DNA of 11,445 bases from positions 1 to 11,445 of the forward strand of contig JACQFK010000166.1 of assembly GCA_016200125.1 (NCBI GenBank), written 5' to 3'. The position numbers and the translations under genes are program-made. The notes below the pieces were generated by a model, which ran no database searches, had not been told where the DNA came from, and saw nothing but the letters and a program-made list of their open reading frames with translations. Shown here piece after piece: positions 7,445 to 11,445 of the stretch; the first letter of the stretch is position 1; every line of letters starts with the position of its first letter. The DNA comes from Planctomycetota bacterium. Its GTDB lineage: Bacteria > Planctomycetota > MHYJ01 > JACPRB01.

Positions 7445-8128
7445 TCAGGAAGGAGTGACCGGCGGCTGCTGCTTCTGCCACTCCTTGTCGATGGGCCCGT
7501 TGTAGAACTTCTCCGGATGCTGCAGGGCCCAGATCTGCTTGGGGATCACCCGGCTTTCCGGGTCGACGGCCAGCGCCTGCTTGAGAAAGCCGACGGCGTC
7601 GTCGATGCGGCGGCGCGTCAGGTAGTTCGTGCAGAGCTGGACCAGGAACTCGACGCGCGTGTCCTTGAGGTCGGGCTTGGGCGCGGCCGGCGGGTTCGCG
7701 GCGGGCGCCTTCGACAGCAGTTTCTCCACCTGCTTGAGGACCTCGGCCTCGGGCTTCTCCGCGGTCATCAGGACGACGTCGTTCTCGTCGAGCAGGACGA
7801 GGACGCCGACGCGCTTGAGCTTCCAGCGCCGTCCGAGGAGGCAGTTGGCGTCGATCCACATCTCGTAGGTGGCGCGGAAGCGCGCCAGGTACTTCATCGG
7901 AAGGTCCACGCCCTGCGCATCGCAGGCGATGCTGACGATGGGCAGGTTGGGATGGGTCAGGTAGAATTCCTGGAGGGCGCCGAGGTATTCGCGGCAGCCG
8001 CACCAGGAGGCCCAGACGTAGACCAGCTTCTTCCGTCCGGCGAACTGACCGAGCGTGACGGACTTGCCGCCCATGGAGCCCAGGCGGATGTCGGGGAGCC
8101 GGTCGCCGATCTTGAAGGGAAGGTCCAT
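7445..8128 (-). CDS. thioredoxin-fold (redoxin/TlpA-like) protein with CxC active site and C-terminal TPR-like segment
   Basis: 227 residues from the ATG at 8128; a longer frame would need a TTG at 8167 and only adds an unlikely leader. Residues 1-42 match the AhpC/TlpA-type N-terminus (KIGDRLPDIRLGSMGGKSVTL, then VYVWASW). The active-site region reads WASWCGCREY, with C43 and C45 separated by one residue, where relatives have WCxxC. The position of the usual cis-proline ahead of the LLD strand appears to be Gly (G108) rather than Pro. Other cysteines are C69, C96 and one in the C-terminal part. After a Pro/Ala linker, about 65 residues resemble one to two TPR helices (VEFLVQLCTNYL, IDDAVGFLKQALAVDPES). 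No signal peptide is present, so it is probably cytoplasmic. The fold is well supported; whether it still works as a disulfide oxidoreductase is open. It converges on the HAF gene 9 bp away and diverges from a small membrane-protein gene. Confidence 0.85.
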   Translation of the reverse strand: MDLPFKIGDRLPDIRLGSMGGKSVTLGQFAGRKKLVYVWASWCGCREYLGALQEFYLTHPNLPIVSIACDAQGVDLPMKYLARFRATYEMWIDANCLLGRRWKLKRVGVLVLLDENDVVLMTAEKPEAEVLKQVEKLLSKAPAANPPAAPKPDLKDTRVEFLVQLCTNYLTRRRIDDAVGFLKQALAVDPESRVIPKQIWALQHPEKFYNGPIDKEWQKQQPPVTPS

Positions 8129-8135
8129 ACGCGGA

Positions 8136-8141
8136 ATCTTA
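8136..8141 (-). promoter_or_regulatory. possible -10 element for the thioredoxin-fold gene
   Basis: On the minus strand TAAGAT (4/6 to TATAAT) ends 7 nt before the ATG at 8128, and no Shine-Dalgarno sequence lies in between. If it is used, the message would start at or next to the ATG. No convincing -35 hexamer is seen at 17 bp. The call rests mostly on the match in spacing to the stronger case before comEC. Confidence 0.3.
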
Positions 8142-8187
8142 GCACAGCCGGAGGGGCGATTCACCAATTACAGTCGGAGCCGCGCGG

Positions 8188-8658
8188 GTGAAGTTCAGCA
8201 CGTCCGCCCGGAGCGCCGCCGTGGGCATCGCGGTCACGATCGTGGCGGTTCACGTCGCGCTGAAGTTCTCGGCCGAGACTCTGCAGCACGGATGGCTGCC
8301 CACCGCGGTGTCGATCGGGCTCCTGTTCGTCTCGCTGCTCGCGTTCACCCTGCTCCACCTGGTCCGCCACCGCTACCAAGAGCGGGAGACGCTGGAGATC
8401 GGCCGGCGGGGCTTCATGATCACCCAGCCGGACACGCTGCCCTTCGCGCTGGCCTGGCGGATGATCAAGACCGCGGACCTCGAGCAGAAGGAATGCTGGC
8501 AGTGGCGCTTCAGCCTCAAGACGGGCGGCGAAGTGCGGCTGATGGAGGACGCCTTCCCGCGCGAGCAGTGGAAGAAGATCTCCGCGGAGCTGCAGCGCAA
8601 GCTCAAGGCCCGGAAGATCCCGGTGCGGGTGACCGGCGCGGGCCAGGCTCCGGAGTAG
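8188..8658 (+). CDS. small membrane protein, two TM helices plus a cytoplasmic PH-like domain
   Basis: 156 residues, not recognised as a named family. The GTG start has GGAG (8176-8179) 8 nt upstream. Two hydrophobic segments lie at about 9-26 (AAVGIAVTIVAVHVALKF) and 38-60 (PTAVSIGLLFVSLLAFTLLHLV), followed by a basic stretch (RHRYQER), so the C-terminus is predicted inside. The remaining 90 residues run ETLEIGRRGFMIT, WRMIKTADLEQ, WQWRFSLKTGG, then an amphipathic helix (REQWKKISAELQRKLKA). This order of strands with a closing helix resembles bacterial PH-like domains attached to two-helix membrane anchors; that is inference only. It diverges from the thioredoxin-fold gene across 59 bp and ends 9 bp from a convergent gene. 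Confidence 0.75.
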   Translation: MKFSTSARSAAVGIAVTIVAVHVALKFSAETLQHGWLPTAVSIGLLFVSLLAFTLLHLVRHRYQERETLEIGRRGFMITQPDTLPFALAWRMIKTADLEQKECWQWRFSLKTGGEVRLMEDAFPREQWKKISAELQRKLKARKIPVRVTGAGQAPE

Positions 8659-8667
8659 GCGGCCGGT

Positions 8668-9339
8668 CTACCAGTCCTCCTCGGACTTCTCGCCCAGCAG
8701 CTCGCGGCGGCGGCGCTCCACGATCCGCTCCTTGGTGGCCTTGCGGTCGGTGATCGCCTTCTCCAGCGCCTCGACGCGGCGCTTGAGCTCGGCCAGCTCG
8801 CGCGCCCGGACCTCCTCGCGCGCGTCGAAGAGCCTGCCCAGCGTCTCCTTGAGCTTCTTCGAGGCCGCCTCGCGCTCCTCGGGGGGCGCCCGGCGCGCCG
8901 CGTCCGCCTGATCGAAGCTCTCGCGCTCCAGGCGGCGCATGTCCATCATCTTCTCGAAGCCCTTCGGGTCGCGCTGCTTGAGCTCGTTCATCTCCCGCAT
9001 CCGGGGCATCGCCTCGTTCAGGATCCGCATCGACTCCTCGCGCCGGCCGCCCTCCTGCGCCTCCATCAGGCGGCGGTAGGTCTCCGGCTCGTTGTCCTTG
9101 AGCCAGCTGCGGGCCTCCTCGGGATTGAAGGGAGGCTGCAGGGGGCGACGCTCCCCCGGGCCCGGAGGCTGCGGCGGATTCGGAGGCTGGGGGCCGCGCC
9201 CCTCCCGCGGACCCTCGAAGGGGTCGCGGCGGTCCGGCCGGACCGGCGGGTCCTGGCGCTTGGGCGGCTCCTTGGGAGGCTCTTCCTGAGCCCAGGCCGC
9301 GGAACCGAGGACCAGGATCGCCATCAGTGTCTTCATCAT
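8668..9339 (-). CDS. exported Pro-rich, coiled-coil protein encoded downstream of the anti-sigma factor
   Basis: 223 residues. The start ATG (9339) overlaps the anti-sigma stop by 4 bp (ATGA) and has CTGGAG 8 nt upstream. A short signal peptide (MMKTLMAILVLGSAAWAQ) leads into a Pro/Arg-rich linker at about 19-73. From about 74 to the end the protein is highly charged and helical: SWLKDNEPETYRRLMEAQ, QRDPKGFEKMMDMRRLE, then heptad-like REEVRARELAELKRRVEAL and a final EEDW. The mature protein has no cysteine. The repeating 'xDPExxxxLM' helices and the periplasmic location recall CpxP/Spy or heavy-metal-sensor type helical proteins, but I cannot assign it to them. Its position as third gene of a sigma/anti-sigma operon suggests that it senses or buffers the signal read by the anti-sigma factor; this is inference. 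Confidence 0.82.
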   Translation of the reverse strand: MMKTLMAILVLGSAAWAQEEPPKEPPKRQDPPVRPDRRDPFEGPREGRGPQPPNPPQPPGPGERRPLQPPFNPEEARSWLKDNEPETYRRLMEAQEGGRREESMRILNEAMPRMREMNELKQRDPKGFEKMMDMRRLERESFDQADAARRAPPEEREAASKKLKETLGRLFDAREEVRARELAELKRRVEALEKAITDRKATKERIVERRRRELLGEKSEEDW

Positions 9340-9743
9340 CGCCGCATCTCCAGCTGTTCGAGCTTCTGCCAGCAGTCCTCGATCGCGTTGCTGATCCGCG
9401 CCTCGCCGCCCCAGGGCTCGAGGTGGACCCGGACGAACATCGCCGAGGTCGTCTCCTCCTTCTTGTCGGGAGGGGACTTCTCTCCGGGCCCGCCCAGGAT
9501 CAGGCCGAACACCATCATGAGCAGGGCCGCCGCGGCCGCCATGGGGACCCAGCCGCCGCGGAAGCGCCGGACGCGGGGCACGCCCCCGCGGTACTTCTCG
9601 GTCGACGCCGCGCGGTAGAGCGTCCGCACCTCGCGGAGCTCCTCGACGTCGCGCGCGCAGCCCGCGCAGCCGGCCAGATGGTCGCGGAAGGCCGGAGACT
9701 CCGACTCTCCGACCTTCTCCTCGACGAACCTATTGCATTCCAT
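9336..9743 (-). CDS. membrane-anchored zinc-finger (ZAS) anti-sigma factor
   Basis: 135 residues. The ZAS motif is complete: C3 followed by HLAGCAGC, giving H22, C26 and C29, the H-x3-C-x2-C pattern of anti-sigma factors that clamp ECF sigma factors. One transmembrane helix lies at about 66-84 (VPMAAAAALLMMVFGLILG). The last 50 residues are outside the cytoplasm and carry one Cys (in EDCWQKLE). The ATG at 9743 lies inside the 3' end of the sigma gene with a 14-bp overlap, and a weak AAGG precedes it; the start is fixed by the need for C3. It overlaps the following exported-protein gene by 4 bp. Its cognate partner is almost certainly the ECF sigma factor directly upstream. Release could be by redox change, proteolysis or binding of the exported third protein; the sequence does not decide. 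Confidence 0.92.
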   Translation of the reverse strand: MECNRFVEEKVGESESPAFRDHLAGCAGCARDVEELREVRTLYRAASTEKYRGGVPRVRRFRGGWVPMAAAAALLMMVFGLILGGPGEKSPPDKKEETTSAMFVRVHLEPWGGEARISNAIEDCWQKLEQLEMRR

Positions 9744-10302
9744 AGGCCTTCAGCGACTTCCTCAGCGCCTCCATCGCGTAGTGCATCCGCCCGAGCGCCG
9801 TATTGAGCGGACAGCCCGTCATCTCGGCGATCTCCTTGAACGACAGCCCCGCCTCCTCGCGGAGCAGGAACACCTGCTTCTGCTCGAAGGGCAGGCGCTC
9901 CACCGCTTTCAGCAGGGCCCGCCGCCGCTCGTCCTCCTCCGCCGCCTCGATCGGATCCCGGACCGCGGACGCGAAGCGCTCCGGCGAAAGGTCCTCGTCC
10001 AGTTCCGACAGCGACGCCTCCGGCTTACGCCGCCGCGCCAGGTCGATGCAGAGGTTGCCCGCAATCGCAAAGAGCCACGACTCGAAGCGCCCCTCGGGGC
10101 GGTAGGCGTCGATCGATCGATGGACCCGGAGAAAGACCTCCTGCGTGAGGTCCTCCGCCTGCCGCTCGCCCGCGAGCCGTTTCACGAACCGGTAGATCCG
10201 GTCGCCGAACTCCCGGACCAGCCGCTCGAACGCCTCCGGACGGCCCGCCTTGAGGCCCCGGATGAGTTCGTCCATCGAACCGTCCCCTGTAACGGAAGTC
10301 AT
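9730..10302 (-). CDS. ECF-type RNA polymerase sigma factor (sigma-70 family, RpoE-like)
   Basis: 190 residues from the ATG at 10302. Region 2 spans about 20-95, with AEDLTQEVFLRVHRSI and the DNA-melting/-10 recognition helix FESWLFAIAGNLCIDLARRR. Region 4 spans about 130-188, with LPFEQKQVFLLREEAGLSFKEIAEMTGCP (helix-turn-helix contacting -35) and LGRMHYAMEALRK. Region 3 is absent, as expected for ECF sigmas. An internal ATG at 10275 (MDELIRGLKAG) has GGGGAC 6 nt upstream, whereas the ATG at 10302 has no Shine-Dalgarno sequence, so the true start may be 10275 (181 residues). The linker between regions 2 and 4 is long and acidic (SLSELDEDLSPERF to EAAEEDERRR). It is first in a three-gene operon with its anti-sigma factor and diverges from comEC across 56 bp. 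Target promoters are unknown; autoregulation would be usual. Confidence 0.93.
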   Translation of the reverse strand: MTSVTGDGSMDELIRGLKAGRPEAFERLVREFGDRIYRFVKRLAGERQAEDLTQEVFLRVHRSIDAYRPEGRFESWLFAIAGNLCIDLARRRKPEASLSELDEDLSPERFASAVRDPIEAAEEDERRRALLKAVERLPFEQKQVFLLREEAGLSFKEIAEMTGCPLNTALGRMHYAMEALRKSLKAYGMQ

Positions 10303-10346
10303 GGCCGCTTATTGTGTTAAAAGATGGCCGCCCCGGACCCGTTCAA

Positions 10347-10352
10347 TATAAT
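10347..10352 (+). promoter_or_regulatory. perfect TATAAT -10 element for comEC, probably giving a leaderless transcript
   Basis: An exact TATAAT sits in otherwise GC-rich DNA, ending 6 bp before the comEC ATG (10359). Transcription normally starts about 7 nt after the hexamer, which is the A of the ATG. There is no Shine-Dalgarno sequence between them. No good -35 hexamer is seen at 16-18 bp. Confidence 0.5.
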
Positions 10353-10358
10353 TTGCCG

Positions 10359-11445
10359 ATGCTCCGCGCCCGGCCCCTCGCCCCCCTGGCCGCGGGATTC
10401 GTCGCGGGCATCGCCCTCGCCCTGATCCCGAAGGCCTGGATCCCCCTCGCCGCGCTCGGGGGCCTCTCCGCAGTCCTCAGTATACGATGGCGCCACCCGC
10501 TCCTGCTGGCCCTTCTGGGACTCGGCCTGGGCGCCCTCCGCCAGCAGGCCTCCGAGAAGCCGCCCCGCCCCCTTCCCTCCGCCCCGCTCGAGGGACTCGT
10601 GGACGGCCCGCCCCGCATCTACCGCTCGCTGGCCGATCCCCGCGGCGAGATCGAAGAGGACGCTGCCTTCATCGTGAACGGCGTCCAGGTCCGCTACTTC
10701 CGCCAGCACCCCGGGCTCGTCGGCGGCGAGCGGGTCCGCGTCTGGGGCCGCATCGGGCCTCCCAAGCCGGCCACCAATCCCGGACAGTTCGATTACGCCG
10801 CCTACCTGCGACGCCAGGGCGTCGACGCCGTTCTCACGATGCAACGCGTCGAGATCCTCGAGGGTCCAACCCTGCCCTACCGGATCCGCGCGGGGTTCCG
10901 GTCGCTCTTCGACCGCTCCATGCGCCCCGAAGTGGGCGCGTTCATGGCGAGCATCACGATCGGCGGTCGCGAGCCCATCCCGGACGACTTCCGCAGCAGC
11001 CTCCAGCAGAGCGGGACGGCCCACCTCATCGCGATCTCCGGTCAGAACCTCGTCATCGTCATGATGAGCCTCTGGGTGGTCCTGACGATCGCCGGCCTCC
11101 GCGGCCGACCGCTCACGCTCCTGCTGCTGGTTCTTCTCGGCCTCTACACGCTGCTCACGGGGCTCGAGGTTTCCGTGGTCCGCTCCTATGTGATGATGGC
11201 CGCCTTCTTCGGGGCCGACCTCGCCTGGCGGAAGCGCGATTCGCTCTCGGCGCTCGGCCTCGCCGCCCTGGTCCTCTGCGCCGCCGATCCCGGCCAGGTC
11301 CTCGACGTCGGCTTCCAGCTTTCCTTCGCCGCCGTGCTGGGACTCGCCTTCCTGGCTCCGCTCTTCCACGCCTTCAGCGGCGCGGGCGGCCCCGTGTGGA
11401 ACTGGCTCCGCAGCGGGATGGGCGTGTCGCTCGCCGCCTGGCTGG
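10359..11445 (+). CDS. comEC: ComEC/Rec2-family competence DNA-uptake channel, 3' partial
   Basis: The frame is open to the right edge; 362 residues are visible of a family that usually reaches 700-800. Two N-terminal hydrophobic segments lie at about 5-42 and 48-64. The DUF4131-type OB-fold region follows (about 80-175), with GERVRVWGRIG and NPGQFDYAAYLRRQGVDAV, a very characteristic ComEC stretch. The Competence domain begins near 195: SGTAHLIAISGQNLVIV (H222; S227-G228-Q229-N230), VVRSYVMMAAFFGA, and DVGFQLSFAAVLGLAFLAPL. The protein forms the inner-membrane channel for single-stranded DNA in natural transformation. The rest of the channel and the C-terminal metallo-beta-lactamase-like domain, if present, are beyond the window. 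Many bacteria keep comEC without proven competence. It diverges from the sigma operon and has its own -10 box. Confidence 0.93.
   Translation, partial: MLRARPLAPLAAGFVAGIALALIPKAWIPLAALGGLSAVLSIRWRHPLLLALLGLGLGALRQQASEKPPRPLPSAPLEGLVDGPPRIYRSLADPRGEIEEDAAFIVNGVQVRYFRQHPGLVGGERVRVWGRIGPPKPATNPGQFDYAAYLRRQGVDAVLTMQRVEILEGPTLPYRIRAGFRSLFDRSMRPEVGAFMASITIGGREPIPDDFRSSLQQSGTAHLIAISGQNLVIVMMSLWVVLTIAGLRGRPLTLLLLVLLGLYTLLTGLEVSVVRSYVMMAAFFGADLAWRKRDSLSALGLAALVLCAADPGQVLDVGFQLSFAAVLGLAFLAPLFHAFSGAGGPVWNWLRSGMGVSLAAWL

Noticed and set aside
11022..11048. SGQN in ComEC where Bacillus-type proteins have SGLH
   Set aside because: An Asn at this place also occurs in ComEC-type proteins of other phyla as I recall, so it is more likely a known subfamily variant than a broken protein.
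10317..11369. 350-residue minus-strand frame opposite the right end
   Set aside because: The plus strand here encodes ComEC with several family motifs; the antisense frame is low-complexity Glu/Gly/Arg.

Overview
The window is about 11.4 kb of high-GC bacterial DNA with tight gene packing. Ten genes are supported; the first and last run off the edges. I see no mobile element, tRNA, rRNA or CRISPR array, and no gene-free stretch longer than about 100 bp. The exact lineage cannot be fixed from this sequence. Several features are compatible with Planctomycetota or another environmental, outer-membrane-bearing lineage: a HAF-repeat protein, large exported proteins with PKD domains and a short Gly/Cys-rich C-terminal anchor, and an ECF sigma/zinc-finger anti-sigma pair. 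That placement is inference.

Left part (1-5213), all on the + strand: the 3' end of a ParA/Soj ATPase gene; a small exported protein gene; a 1028-residue exported zincin-like multidomain protein gene; and a cytoplasmic LNS2/lipin-like HAD phosphatase gene. The last three are joined by 4-bp stop/start overlaps (GTGA, ATGA), so they are probably translated from one message. A short GC hairpin with a T-run (5194-5213) closes the unit.

Middle part (5273-8658): a 720-residue exported protein made almost wholly of about 16 HAF-type repeats. It converges on a minus-strand gene for a thioredoxin-fold protein whose active site reads CGC instead of CxxC. A small two-helix membrane protein gene diverges from the latter.

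Right part (8668-11445): a minus-strand operon runs ECF sigma factor, then zinc-finger anti-sigma factor, then an exported proline-rich coiled-coil protein, with overlaps of 14 and 4 bp. Divergent from it is the start of comEC/rec2 (DNA-uptake channel), cut by the right edge. comEC has a perfect TATAAT only 6 bp before its ATG and no Shine-Dalgarno sequence, which suggests a leaderless transcript.

The best candidates for something under-described are the sigma/anti-sigma/exported coiled-coil triad, the non-canonical thioredoxin-fold protein, and the C-terminal anchor of the large zincin-like protein. None amounts to a clearly new system on sequence reading alone.
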